Part shown: positions 8,260-16,333 of the stretch, in pieces
Layout of the letters: each line of letters starts with the position of its first letter
Numbering within the stretch: position 1 is the first letter of the stretch
IMG/VR virus record: IMGVR_UViG_3300009103_000149
Coordinates: 1-24,324 of that record
Direction: 5' to 3' (one strand)
Origin: a virus
Length of the DNA stretch: 24,324 bases
Position numbers and translations under genes: made by a program
The notes under the pieces: generated by a model
The model's database searches: none
Told to the model about the DNA's origin: nothing
The model's input: the letters and a program-made list of their open reading frames with translations, nothing else

Positions 8260-11079
8260 ATGCAACTTCCTCCTGTAAAAGCCCTTCTAAAGAGAAACTT
8301 CATAGACAAATACCACGACCTTGCTTCCATAATGGCCAGAGTTGGTGTTGGATTGCAGGGTCAATCGCTAGACGAAAGACTAATGGAAATAAAAGATCAT
8401 GTTAATGCTGCGTATAAACTAGACGCACTCGAAACAATTCTTGGAGAAAAGATGACTGATCTAAACCTGTTCCAAGATAGATTAGGCGAAGCAATTATTG
8501 AAGCTAATGTGGATGTACTTAAATTTGCGGATTGGTTGAAAGCCAGACATGCTCCATCCAGAAATGCCAGAATTGCCGAAATTAATCCCGAAATGGCTAC
8601 TCCAGACAAACCGGGTTCGGGTATGACTAATGTACGCGCAGAAGAAATAATGGTTGAAGCTACGAGAGAAGGTAAGACTGAAGACTATAAGAAACTGGCA
8701 GAAGATTTCATAGACCCTTTACTTGCTGAAACATTAACTATTGCCCATGAGAGCGGCCTGATTACTCCTGAAGAACTACAGCGTCTTCGGACACATTACG
8801 AACATTATATACCATTGAGGGGGAAAGAAGATTCTGATGAAGTTATACAAGTTACGGGCAATGGTATAGAAAATTTCGGCCCTGAATGGAAGCGATCTTT
8901 AGGAAGAACTTCCGAGGCTCCAACTGAACAGGTATTGCCTTATATATTTCAGCAATATTTCAACATTGTTTATCGAGCGGAGAAGAATAAAGTTGCCCAA
9001 TCTCTACGACAATTTGTTATAGAAAACCCTAATGATGAGATAAAATTAGGTAGTCCTGACTATGTTCGACGGTTAACAAACTTGACAGATGATCGTCAGA
9101 TAGTTCAATTAGTGAACGATCCTAATTGGTATAAAGGAAAGGACATTTTAGCTTTAAAAGTTGAGGGAAAGAATAAATATTTGCGGATTAAAAACGCTGC
9201 TTTAGCACACGAACTAAAAGGAACGGGTGCTGCTGGATTAAAAGAATATACTAGAGGTGTGGGGCAGCTAACTAAAATACTTTCAAAGCTCAACACTCAA
9301 TACAACCCGTCTTTTATTCTTCCTAACTTTGCTAGGGATATACAGTTTGCTAGTCATCAACTTTCGGCAAGCCAATCTAAAGAGCTTTCCAAAAAGGTAG
9401 CTAACATAATGAATATTCCGGCTTTACTTTCCGGCAATCGAATTGGAAAGAATAAAAAAGGCGTTATAAACGATGCTTTTATGGCTATTTGGAGATATAA
9501 CGATCCTCTCCAAAGAGGAGATGCTAGGAAAATGCCAACTGATCCTAGCGAAATAGCGATAGCAGAGAAAATGGCAGAACGCCTCGATGAGATGATTGAA
9601 CATGGGGGTAAAATATCTTTTTATGGTTATAACGATTTTCAAAGTCATGTCAGTACGATCCAGAAACTATCGAAAGAAGTTAATAAAGCTAATGCCGGTA
9701 AAGAAACACCTAAAGCTATAAAAGCCTCTAAAGATTTGATTTCTTGGTTTGCTAAAGCAATGGAAGGAGTCAACGGTTCTTTTGAAACTTCTACTCGTCT
9801 AGCTATTTATTCAGTAATGCGAGATTACGGTTTCACTCCGCAACAAGCTGCATACACATCCAGAAACACCACTATCAACTTTACTAGAAAAGGTAGGTAT
9901 GGTTCGACATTGAATGATTTGTATATGTTTTTTAACCCTAGTATACAAGGGAGTTATAATATCTATAAAAATCTATTTCACACAGATAAAGGAAAGAAGA
10001 TATTTTTCAACATATTTGCAGGAGGGTTTGCGTTAGAGGCGTTAAACCAAGCTATTTCTGGAGAAGATGAAGAGGGTATTTCTTACTATGATAAAATCCC
10101 AGAATGGAAGCGGAAGCATAATATGATATTGATGAATCCGTGGACAGGGAAACAAGCGTTAGCAATACCATTGCCATACGGATATAATGTGATTCACTAT
10201 ATGGGAAGTAAAGCAACTCAAGTTGCTAGAGATGGGTATTTGAGATCAATAGGAGGATACGAAGAAACCCAATCCGTACCTAATGCTATGCGACCTTCTG
10301 AAGCTGCAATGCATATCATGTCAGCAGCGGCAAACGCCTTTAATCCTATTGGGGGGGATTCAACAATCGCTAAAATGATAAGCCCCGATGTTCTTGATCC
10401 TTGGTTAGCCGATCTCCCATCTAATAGAGATTGGAAGGGAGCCACTATTGTTCCAGAACCAAGCCCATTCTCTCCATATGTAAAACCTGAATCTGAAAGG
10501 TATTGGCAGACAGTAGGAGTTCCATTTAAGGCAGTAGCTAAAACTATAAACAAAATAACAGGTGGGAACGAAGTGGAGTCAGGCTGGATGGATTTTAGTC
10601 CTGAAGCCCTAGAACATTTGACAGAATATTATACTGGGGGTGCGGGTAAATTCACAATAAATTTCTACAAACTGATGGAGAAAATGGCTACTGGAAAAGA
10701 AATTATTGCCAACGATGTTCCTATAACTAGGCGTTTTGTCGCTGCTCCTTCTAGTCATTATGAGTTGGAACGATTTAAGGAACTTCGGGAAATCTCACAT
10801 CAAGCTACGGATTTATATAAAGCCTACCGAAAAGCCGGTAGACATGCTGATGCCAAAACTCATCAAAAACTAAATAAATCTTTATTTAGAATACAGGCAT
10901 CTATTAAAAGTGCTGAATCTAGAATAAGAAAAGTTAATCAAAGCATACGAGTAGTTACTGCTTCTAAATCTCTTCCATACCAAGAGAAAATGGCTAGAAT
11001 AAGAAAGCTGAAGCAGCTTAAAAACGATGCTATGCGTAGAACACACGCAAGATTCATAGACCTTGTAAATCCGATATAG
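8260..11079 (+). CDS. Giant virion protein with LPD38-like domain (939 aa)
   Basis: A 939-aa protein with a good SD (AAGGAG upstream of ATG 8260). Residues about 91-122 contain LKARHAPSRNARIAEINPE followed by GSGM, a pattern typical of the core of large phage polyvalent proteins. Residues about 500-660 match the LPD38 layout: NTTINFTRKGRYGS, FFNPSIQGSYN, then PEWKRKHNMIL and IPLPYGYN. The C-terminal 100 residues are basic helices. In relatives I know, these segments sit inside one very long chain, so the N-terminus here looks like an internal breakpoint. Likely role: delivered with DNA from the virion as part of the internal core. The domain call is by eye; ejection is inferred from gene order. 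Confidence 0.65.
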   Translation: MQLPPVKALLKRNFIDKYHDLASIMARVGVGLQGQSLDERLMEIKDHVNAAYKLDALETILGEKMTDLNLFQDRLGEAIIEANVDVLKFADWLKARHAPSRNARIAEINPEMATPDKPGSGMTNVRAEEIMVEATREGKTEDYKKLAEDFIDPLLAETLTIAHESGLITPEELQRLRTHYEHYIPLRGKEDSDEVIQVTGNGIENFGPEWKRSLGRTSEAPTEQVLPYIFQQYFNIVYRAEKNKVAQSLRQFVIENPNDEIKLGSPDYVRRLTNLTDDRQIVQLVNDPNWYKGKDILALKVEGKNKYLRIKNAALAHELKGTGAAGLKEYTRGVGQLTKILSKLNTQYNPSFILPNFARDIQFASHQLSASQSKELSKKVANIMNIPALLSGNRIGKNKKGVINDAFMAIWRYNDPLQRGDARKMPTDPSEIAIAEKMAERLDEMIEHGGKISFYGYNDFQSHVSTIQKLSKEVNKANAGKETPKAIKASKDLISWFAKAMEGVNGSFETSTRLAIYSVMRDYGFTPQQAAYTSRNTTINFTRKGRYGSTLNDLYMFFNPSIQGSYNIYKNLFHTDKGKKIFFNIFAGGFALEALNQAISGEDEEGISYYDKIPEWKRKHNMILMNPWTGKQALAIPLPYGYNVIHYMGSKATQVARDGYLRSIGGYEETQSVPNAMRPSEAAMHIMSAAANAFNPIGGDSTIAKMISPDVLDPWLADLPSNRDWKGATIVPEPSPFSPYVKPESERYWQTVGVPFKAVAKTINKITGGNEVESGWMDFSPEALEHLTEYYTGGAGKFTINFYKLMEKMATGKEIIANDVPITRRFVAAPSSHYELERFKELREISHQATDLYKAYRKAGRHADAKTHQKLNKSLFRIQASIKSAESRIRKVNQSIRVVTASKSLPYQEKMARIRKLKQLKNDAMRRTHARFIDLVNPI

Positions 11080-11080
11080 T

Positions 11081-11752
11081 ATGGAACCTATAATTTCTGA
11101 CGAGAGAGTTCGGCAATTGGAGAAATCACTCCTGATTTCCGATCAATTCACTCAATCTAGAAAGCCCGAATCTCTTTACGGTAAACTAATGCCGCGAGAG
11201 GCTTTAAGTCCAGTTTTAGAAAAATTCATAGAGGTTATGAAGCAGAGAGAAGGGAAGGGGGAGAAAGGGAGAGCCGGATTCTCCTACCTAGTTCCCGGTG
11301 AAGATAAACCTACTATTGGGTACGGGCATCAGATGGTTAAAGGGGACGAGGAAGTATTTAATAAATTATTTGGCGATGATATTAACTACGATGATCTGCT
11401 TGGGGGTAAAACTGCTTTGACAGAAAAGCAGATGGATAAGTTAGCTAGACGAGATGCTAAATGGAAATACCAAAAACTCCAAGAAGCCCTACCCAATCTC
11501 AAAACCTTCTCTGACGATCTAGTAGTTTCCCTCGCAGACAGTTATTTTAGAGGAGGTCTTTCTGGCAGTCCAAAGACGCTTGGGTTACTTAAAGAAGGGA
11601 AGTTTTCCGAAGCGAGCAAGGAGTTTTTAGATAATGAGGAATACCGACAATCCAAGGGGGGATATGGGAAAAAAGGACACCTTCCCGGCATAGCAAAACG
11701 CATGGAAATCCACGCCAGAGAAATGCTAAACGAAGAAAGTAGAAAAAAATAA
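11081..11752 (+). CDS. Phage lysozyme (GH24-like muramidase)
   Basis: A 223-aa protein that would cleave peptidoglycan glycan strands. The T4-lysozyme-type active-site block appears at residues 57-83: Glu57 (in KQREGKG) as candidate acid, then YLVPGED, then PTIGYGH (77-83), where the Thr of TIGYGH corresponds to catalytic Thr26 of T4. The Asp20 equivalent is not obvious; the nearest candidate is Asp75. The C-terminal half has the helical pattern of the family, with SLADSYFRGGL and GLLKEGKF. A 50-residue N-terminal extension precedes the domain. There is no signal peptide or membrane anchor. It follows the giant virion genes by 1 bp with no SD, so it may be a virion-associated lysin as well as the endolysin. 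Confidence 0.75.
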   Translation: MEPIISDERVRQLEKSLLISDQFTQSRKPESLYGKLMPREALSPVLEKFIEVMKQREGKGEKGRAGFSYLVPGEDKPTIGYGHQMVKGDEEVFNKLFGDDINYDDLLGGKTALTEKQMDKLARRDAKWKYQKLQEALPNLKTFSDDLVVSLADSYFRGGLSGSPKTLGLLKEGKFSEASKEFLDNEEYRQSKGGYGKKGHLPGIAKRMEIHAREMLNEESRKK

Positions 11753-11762
11753 AAATTTTTTG

Positions 11763-11810
11763 TTGACACCCTCTTCTGCCTATGGGAAAGTGTCCCCTGA
11801 CATGGGCAGA
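11763..11810 (+). promoter_or_regulatory. TTGACA box plus inverted repeat over a start codon
   Basis: A perfect -35-like TTGACA is at 11763-11768, but no good -10 lies 16-18 bp downstream. An inverted repeat follows: TCTGCCTATG (11775-11784) and CATGGGCAGA (11801-11810), complementary at 9 of 10 positions with the tenth a G-U pair in RNA. GGG and CCC inside the loop could extend the hairpin. The right arm contains the ATG (11802) of the RHH-like gene. It could be an operator for that protein or an RNA hairpin that hides the start. Confidence 0.45.
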
Positions 11811-12008
11811 AATGTTCTAATAACCATTGAAATACCCCTTTCTTTAAGGGAGAAAGTCAGAGCAAGTTGGAAGAGAAACGGTCAAGGTTTAAAGGAATTC
11901 TACACCGAACTATTCAAACTTGGAGTCGAGGTAAATGAGGAATCGAAGTCAACTGGAGACAAGGTTCTTAACCCTATGGGGCAGAATCGAAGGGCCAAAG
12001 CTAGTTGA
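11802..12008 (+). CDS. Small ribbon-helix-helix-like DNA-binding protein
   Basis: A 68-aa protein from ATG 11802; TTG codons at 11760 and 11763 are in-frame alternatives. The pattern is a beta strand (VLITIEIP), a helix (SLREKVRASWKRNG) and a second helix (GLKEFYTELFKLGVEV), the order of Arc/MetJ-type ribbon-helix-helix regulators. These bind DNA as dimers and often repress their own promoter. No SD is seen; the start lies inside an inverted repeat. The last 74 bp overlap the nuclease gene in another frame. It is the first gene after the virion block and probably heads the replication transcription unit. The fold call is by pattern only. Confidence 0.5.
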   Translation: MGRNVLITIEIPLSLREKVRASWKRNGQGLKEFYTELFKLGVEVNEESKSTGDKVLNPMGQNRRAKAS

Positions 12009-12282
12009 AGAACTCAAGTTCCATCCTGACCGCAAATGGCGATTTGATTTTGCCCATCCTGATACGATGGTTGCGGTTGAGATTGAAGGAGGTATTTGGG
12101 ATCAGAGCCGCCACACTCGTCCAGCCGGTTTCATCAAGGACTGCGAGAAGTATAACGCTGGAACAAGCCTTGGATGGCACATATTCCGATTACCGGGATT
12201 CCTAATTACAAAAGAAGCACTAACCGAAATAAAAACCCTAATATGCCAACGCAACACGCAAAACACTCCCCCAGCCAATTAA
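11935..12282 (+). CDS. Vsr-like PD-(D/E)XK nuclease
   Basis: A 115-aa protein that reads as a compact Vsr/restriction-endonuclease-fold nuclease. The core is PDRKWRFDFAHPD (about 31-43), giving the metal-binding Asp38, then VAVEIEGG with Glu49/Glu51 as the E-x-E element, then RH and FIKDCEKYN with Lys residues, and a final strand GWHIFRL. Small proteins of this type are frequent in phage replication regions and are thought to cut or resolve DNA intermediates. It overlaps both neighbours (74 bp upstream, 40 bp downstream). The domain is complete. Likely role: recombination, branch resolution or host DNA breakdown; the exact substrate cannot be read. Confidence 0.75.
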   Translation: MRNRSQLETRFLTLWGRIEGPKLVEELKFHPDRKWRFDFAHPDTMVAVEIEGGIWDQSRHTRPAGFIKDCEKYNAGTSLGWHIFRLPGFLITKEALTEIKTLICQRNTQNTPPAN

Positions 12283-13331
12283 AGTACAAGGCAGCTTGCC
12301 CCAACTGGACTAACGACCCTCTATCCGACACCTTCGCTGCCGACCGGGGTACACGGTTACATGCCATAATGGAAAAGTACGCTAGTTGGCTTGCCGGTAA
12401 AACCGAAGATTTCGACATGGATGACTATTCCAAGGAGGATCAAAGTGAGCTTGGTTGGTGCATGAAAATCATCGAGCCTTATGTTAGACAAACAGAAAAC
12501 CGAGATGTTCATGTTGAAAAGAAGGTAGCTATTCCAGACTGCACTTGGGGTACTTGCGATTTAGTTCTTAAAGTGGGTAAAACGGTTATCATGTTTGACT
12601 ATAAGTTTGGAAAATCTTCGATTGACCCTCCAGAGAAGAACTTCCAAGCCAGAGCATATGCCCTCGGTGCTGCTTTTGAATTTGAGCCTGAAACAATTGA
12701 GTTTCATTTCCTCATTCCAAACAGGGACGAACATCCCCAACACACTTGGAAAACAGAGGAAGTCTTGGGTTGGGTAGAGGAATTTAGGGAGATAATTCGC
12801 AAAGCCAATAGCGATGGCGAAAAGAACCGACCCTCTCCAGACACTTGTGTTTATTGTGGTGCTAAAGCCACATGTCCAGATGTAATCAATACTGCCATTG
12901 AAGTTGCTGACAGATTTGAAGGTTTACCTGTTCCAATGGAGCCAGACCTGAATGCCTTAACTAGTCCAAGCGACATTAGTAAGGCACTCCAACTTGCGGC
13001 AATTATGGAAAGGTTTAGTAAGAGTGTTAAAGCCAGAGCTTTGGAGATGGCTTTAGATGGTGAAGAAATTCCCGGCTATCAGCTAAAAGTCCGTCAAGCA
13101 AGTAGGAGAATAAAAAACATTCTGGATTGCTGGACTATCTTAAACCACACTTTAGAACTAGGAGAATTTCTACCCGCTTGTAGCATATCAATAACTGAAC
13201 TGGAAAGGGCAATTAAAGATAAAGCTCCAAGGGGAGAAAAAGCGAAGTATGCCGCTTCCGTACTTGGTGAACTGGCGAGTGCCGGAATTATCAATCAAGG
13301 TGAAGACATACCCTACATAAGTAAAAGCTAA
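12243..13331 (+). CDS. Cas4/AddB-type Fe-S exonuclease (RecB-like nuclease)
   Basis: A 362-aa protein from ATG 12243; an upstream in-frame start would overlap the previous gene further. RecB-nuclease motifs are in order: GTRLH (His40), GTCD (Asp106), FDYKFG (Asp119-x-Lys121) and QARAYALG (Gln135). One Cys near the N-terminus (Cys20) plus Cys202, Cys205 and Cys211 match the four-cysteine 4Fe-4S pattern of Cas4 and AddB. It resembles the DUF2800 phage family. The expected role is DNA end processing for recombination, with the SSB-like protein encoded by the next gene, whose ATG overlaps this stop. No CRISPR array is nearby, so it is a phage recombination nuclease rather than an adaptation Cas4. 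Confidence 0.8.
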   Translation: MPTQHAKHSPSQLKYKAACPNWTNDPLSDTFAADRGTRLHAIMEKYASWLAGKTEDFDMDDYSKEDQSELGWCMKIIEPYVRQTENRDVHVEKKVAIPDCTWGTCDLVLKVGKTVIMFDYKFGKSSIDPPEKNFQARAYALGAAFEFEPETIEFHFLIPNRDEHPQHTWKTEEVLGWVEEFREIIRKANSDGEKNRPSPDTCVYCGAKATCPDVINTAIEVADRFEGLPVPMEPDLNALTSPSDISKALQLAAIMERFSKSVKARALEMALDGEEIPGYQLKVRQASRRIKNILDCWTILNHTLELGEFLPACSISITELERAIKDKAPRGEKAKYAASVLGELASAGIINQGEDIPYISKS

Positions 13332-14023
13332 TGAGTAAAACAGCTAATAAAACAAAAGAAGAAACAACCGAAGTGGTAGTTGCTCCCGCAATGCCTGTCG
13401 GTACGGTTGAAGTCAGTAGCGAAAGCGTCAGCGGTGAGATTTGTAAAAGCGATTTACAAATTCCATCTCTGAAACTGGTTCAACAAGTCGGTGATCTTGG
13501 TGAATTATTCTCACCGGGATCGTTTGTCCTAAACAACGAACACGCTATAAGCGATGGTACAGAAGATACTATCCTGACAGTTGCCCATTGGAATAAATAC
13601 TATATTGAAAATCTTGAATATGGTAGTGACCAAACTCCAGAAACCGCAAAAACCATGAAGGAGGTTGTGGAAAAAGGAGGGACAACTGAATGGAAAAACG
13701 ACACTCCTCCATCGTGGAGTCCTGTAGGAGTTGCAACTTGTATTGTTACCGGGGAAGACGACATGCATTTCCCGTTTGAATACAAGGATAAGCAGTATGC
13801 AATTGCTTTGTGGACAATGCGTAACACGGCATACCGTAGGGCTGGAAGAGTCATAATGACAGCCGCCGCCTACAACCTGAAACAAGGGTTGGAGTATGGT
13901 AACTGGAATCTGACCAGCAAACGGGAAACCTTGGGTAAAAACAAGGTGTTCGTACCAGTAGTTAAAACTAATGGTAAGAACGATGAAGAGTTTGCTGCTT
14001 GGGTTAGGCAATTGTCACGGTAA
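13331..14023 (+). CDS. Conserved phage protein, possible ssDNA-binding protein
   Basis: A 230-aa soluble protein. Residues 1-35 are Thr/Glu/Val-rich and probably disordered; a beta-rich core follows with IPSLKLVQQVGDL, FSPGSFVL and a conserved-looking end (NLTSKRETLG, VFVPVV). No enzyme motif is seen. It sits directly after an exonuclease and before polymerase genes, where phages often encode a single-strand-binding protein. It lacks the acidic C-terminal tail of classical SSBs, so the role is positional inference. It starts at the TAATG overlap with the nuclease stop, and a strong hairpin follows 7 bp after its stop. Confidence 0.6.
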   Translation: MSKTANKTKEETTEVVVAPAMPVGTVEVSSESVSGEICKSDLQIPSLKLVQQVGDLGELFSPGSFVLNNEHAISDGTEDTILTVAHWNKYYIENLEYGSDQTPETAKTMKEVVEKGGTTEWKNDTPPSWSPVGVATCIVTGEDDMHFPFEYKDKQYAIALWTMRNTAYRRAGRVIMTAAAYNLKQGLEYGNWNLTSKRETLGKNKVFVPVVKTNGKNDEEFAAWVRQLSR

Positions 14024-14029
14024 GTAGCA

Positions 14030-14064
14030 GGGGGTAGGGGTTTCTGACGGGTTCCCCTATCCCC
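14030..14064 (+). terminator. Strong GC hairpin after the SSB-like gene
   Basis: GGGGGTAGGGG (14030-14040) pairs with CCCCTATCCCC (14054-14064) over 11 bp with one G-U, leaving a 13-nt loop. It starts 7 bp after a stop codon. The downstream tract is ACTCTTTG, only a weak U-run, so it may be an attenuator or processing/stability hairpin rather than an efficient intrinsic terminator. Confidence 0.55.
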
Positions 14065-14070
14065 ACTCTT

Positions 14071-14138
14071 TGAGGTTTGGGTAGGGTGCTATTAAGAAGC
14101 ACAAGGGTTAGTACTCCTTTTATCCCGCCCAAACCTCA
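14071..14138 (+). ncRNA. Candidate structured RNA leader, three-way junction
   Basis: An 11-bp perfect stem TGAGGTTTGGG (14071-14081) with CCCAAACCTCA (14128-14138) encloses two smaller hairpins: GTGCT/AGCAC (14086-14090 with 14098-14102, 7-nt loop) and AAGG/CCTT (14103-14106 with 14116-14119). Together they would fold as a three-way junction just upstream of the replication genes. No known riboswitch or RNA family is recognised. The neighbouring hairpin at 14030-14064 does not overlap it. Confidence 0.45.
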
Positions 14139-14159
14139 TTACCCAAACATAAACACACA

Positions 14160-14237
14160 ATGATCTTACAAATACTAGCAGTAACCAGTTTGTTTTTCAC
14201 AATATTATTTCTATCCCTTTACTTTATAGACGAATGA
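14160..14237 (+). CDS. 25-aa single-span membrane peptide
   Basis: A short ORF of 25 codons plus stop, nearly all hydrophobic (starts MILQILAVTSLFFTILFL, ends FIDE), long enough to cross a membrane once. Its TGA overlaps the ATG of the next gene in an ATGA arrangement, as for several confirmed gene pairs here, which argues that it is real. No SD is visible. Role unknown; it could be a holin-like, inhibitor or membrane-anchoring micropeptide. Confidence 0.5.
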   Translation: MILQILAVTSLFFTILFLSLYFIDE

Positions 14238-14569
14238 GATTCATAGCAATGCAAGGAACTAGACCAAAACACTACACACAAGTACAAACAGAAGTAGAAG
14301 ACAGTATCCAAACCGACAGGAAAGCTATAAGCGTAGCTTTTAAAAGATTTGCCGCAAGGCATGGCCTAACGCCAGATGAAGTGGGCAAACACCCAAGCCG
14401 GACAATGGATTACGCAACCGATTTTAAAGGGAAAACAGCGAAGATTGCCGAAGCTCGCCAAACATACGGCGATCCAAGGAGAGCTATAAACAACGCTTTG
14501 AGGAGACAGGGATTCACACCTAACCTTGTTAGACAAGAAAGCCGCCGCATTAAACTATTTAATCCATGA
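14234..14569 (+). CDS. Small basic protein of unknown function, upstream of DNA polymerase
   Basis: A 111-aa strongly basic protein with many Arg and Lys (for example KRFAARHGL and NALRRQGFTPNLVRQESRR), suggestive of nucleic-acid binding. No recognised domain. It is coupled by 4-bp overlaps to the membrane peptide before it and to the DNA polymerase after it, so it is probably co-translated with the replication genes. ATG 14234 is favoured by the overlap; an in-frame ATG at 14249 is an alternative. A DNA-binding accessory role is inference. Confidence 0.65.
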   Translation: MRFIAMQGTRPKHYTQVQTEVEDSIQTDRKAISVAFKRFAARHGLTPDEVGKHPSRTMDYATDFKGKTAKIAEARQTYGDPRRAINNALRRQGFTPNLVRQESRRIKLFNP

Positions 14570-16332
14570 AGCCAATCGCAATAGATTTTGAAACCTACTA
14601 TAGCAAGGAATATTCCATAAGGGATTTGGGTAATCAAGGGTATGTAGCCCATGAGGAATTCGACCCCTACATGGTTTCGATAGTTGGAGATGGAATTGAA
14701 TATGTAGGTCATCCAAAGAATGCCCCTTGGAAAGACATTCCAGACTTCCCACATTTCGTTGCCCACAATGCCGGATTTGATTCAACCGTTTTTAGAGGAT
14801 GCCAAATTAACCACTACATTCCCTCCAGAATTAAACCCACTTGGGACTGTTCCGCTAACCTCGCAGTATATATCCAAGCACCTCGCAGCTTGGCGGGAGT
14901 TAGTGAACAGATGTTTGGAGAGAAACCTGACAAATCAGTTAGGGATAAAATGAAGGGTAGGAGTTACGACACCCTATCCCCAATAGAAAACGGTAAGTTA
15001 ATTTACTACGCACTCCAAGACTCCAAGCTATGCCTAAACTTGTGGGAAACATACAGCCCACATTGGCCCGTTCTAGAAAGAACCATTGCCAGACACACAA
15101 TGGAGAGCGGATACCGGGGAGTAAAAATAGACCGTCAAAAACTTGTTGAAGGTCTGACTGAACTTAATTTCCAAAAAAGACAAGCCGAGAAAAACATCCC
15201 TTGGGCTAAAAACGCCCCCCCAACCTCCCCCATACAGCTAAAATCATATTGTGCGAAACAAGGCATTCCAGCACCTTCAAGTACCGCTATGGGCAATGCA
15301 CAATGTGACTTGTGGGAAGCCGAACATGCCGAAAAATACCCAATCGTAGCAGCATTGCGAAACTGGAGGTCTGCTAACAGATTGGTCAGGTTGCTGGAGA
15401 CAATCCAATACCGAACTTCCCACAACTTAATCGGTACAGACTACCTACCTTTTAACCTAAAGTATTTCGGAGCCAACTTAACTGGCAGGTGGAGCGGGGA
15501 TACTAGAGTAAACATGCAGAACATCCCAAGGGGGGAAGTGTTTGGAGTTGATATTCGCAGTATGTTTGTTCCAAGGGACGGGAAGAAATTTATAATTGCT
15601 GACCTAGCTCAAATAGAACCTAGATGCCTAGCTTGGTGGGTTAAAGATGAAGAACTCCTAAATTTAATCAGGGAGGGTATGGATATTTACGAGGCACATG
15701 CCAAAACTACCCACATGCTACCTGACCCGACTAGTAAATTCACAAAGGCAATTAGACAGTTAGCTAAAATAAGGGTTCTGGGATTAGGCTACGGTTGCGG
15801 AGCGGTGAAATTCAGAACGGTTGCTAAAAACATGGGTAGTGAAATATCAGAGAGAAAAGCTAAAACAGTAGTTAAAGAATACCGCAAAACAAACCGCAAG
15901 GTGATTGATTTCTGGAAAGAGCGGGAAAAAGACTTCATCTCTAATGTAGGACAGGACTACCGACTTAAACTTCCAAGTGGTAGATGGGTTTCGTACTTCA
16001 ATTGCCGTGGAGTTGGAGTGGACGCTCCCTATCCACAATACTTTGCTTCCGTTACCAGAGGGGCTGCCCCAAGGAATTTCTATGGAGGTAAAATATGTGA
16101 AAACATAATCCAAGCTACGGCTAGAGATGTTTTCGCAGACTGCTACTACCGAATGCTAAAAGCCGGGTATGATGTTATATGGACAGTCCACGATGAATTT
16201 ATCGTAGAGGTTGATGAGAACGACAAAGATGCCAGAGAGGACATAGAAAAACTCATGTCCATTACTCCTGAATGGCTGGAAGGTTGTCCGATAAATGCCG
16301 AAGCGATAGAAGCAAAACAATACACTAAATAA
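14566..16332 (+). CDS. polA: Family A DNA polymerase with 3'-5' exonuclease domain
   Basis: A 588-aa phage replicative polymerase without a 5' nuclease domain. Exonuclease motifs: DFE at 7-9, NAGFD at 68-72 and YYALQDSK at 147-154, so proofreading looks intact. Polymerase motif A is DLAQIEPR (346-353) in place of the usual DYSQIELR; motif B has Arg397, Lys401 and Tyr409-Gly410; motif C is VHDEF (541-545). The residue matching E. coli Pol I Phe762 is Leu405. Leu at this site has been reported as common in environmental phage polymerases and is linked to altered nucleotide selection. The start overlaps the previous stop (ATGA). Primase and helicase genes follow, forming one replication unit. 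Confidence 0.95.
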   Translation: MKPIAIDFETYYSKEYSIRDLGNQGYVAHEEFDPYMVSIVGDGIEYVGHPKNAPWKDIPDFPHFVAHNAGFDSTVFRGCQINHYIPSRIKPTWDCSANLAVYIQAPRSLAGVSEQMFGEKPDKSVRDKMKGRSYDTLSPIENGKLIYYALQDSKLCLNLWETYSPHWPVLERTIARHTMESGYRGVKIDRQKLVEGLTELNFQKRQAEKNIPWAKNAPPTSPIQLKSYCAKQGIPAPSSTAMGNAQCDLWEAEHAEKYPIVAALRNWRSANRLVRLLETIQYRTSHNLIGTDYLPFNLKYFGANLTGRWSGDTRVNMQNIPRGEVFGVDIRSMFVPRDGKKFIIADLAQIEPRCLAWWVKDEELLNLIREGMDIYEAHAKTTHMLPDPTSKFTKAIRQLAKIRVLGLGYGCGAVKFRTVAKNMGSEISERKAKTVVKEYRKTNRKVIDFWKEREKDFISNVGQDYRLKLPSGRWVSYFNCRGVGVDAPYPQYFASVTRGAAPRNFYGGKICENIIQATARDVFADCYYRMLKAGYDVIWTVHDEFIVEVDENDKDAREDIEKLMSITPEWLEGCPINAEAIEAKQYTK

Positions 16333-16333
16333 T

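Noticed and set aside
11746-11762. AT-rich A-run/T-run after the lysozyme gene as an intrinsic terminator
   Set aside because: It has only A and T pairing, with no GC stem before the T-run.
12243-13331. Cas4-like gene as a sign of a CRISPR system
   Set aside because: No repeat array or other cas genes are present; position and partners fit phage recombination.
13529-14011. 160-aa minus-strand frame opposite the SSB-like gene
   Set aside because: No SD and it lies opposite a well-coupled rightward gene; composition looks like an antisense shadow.
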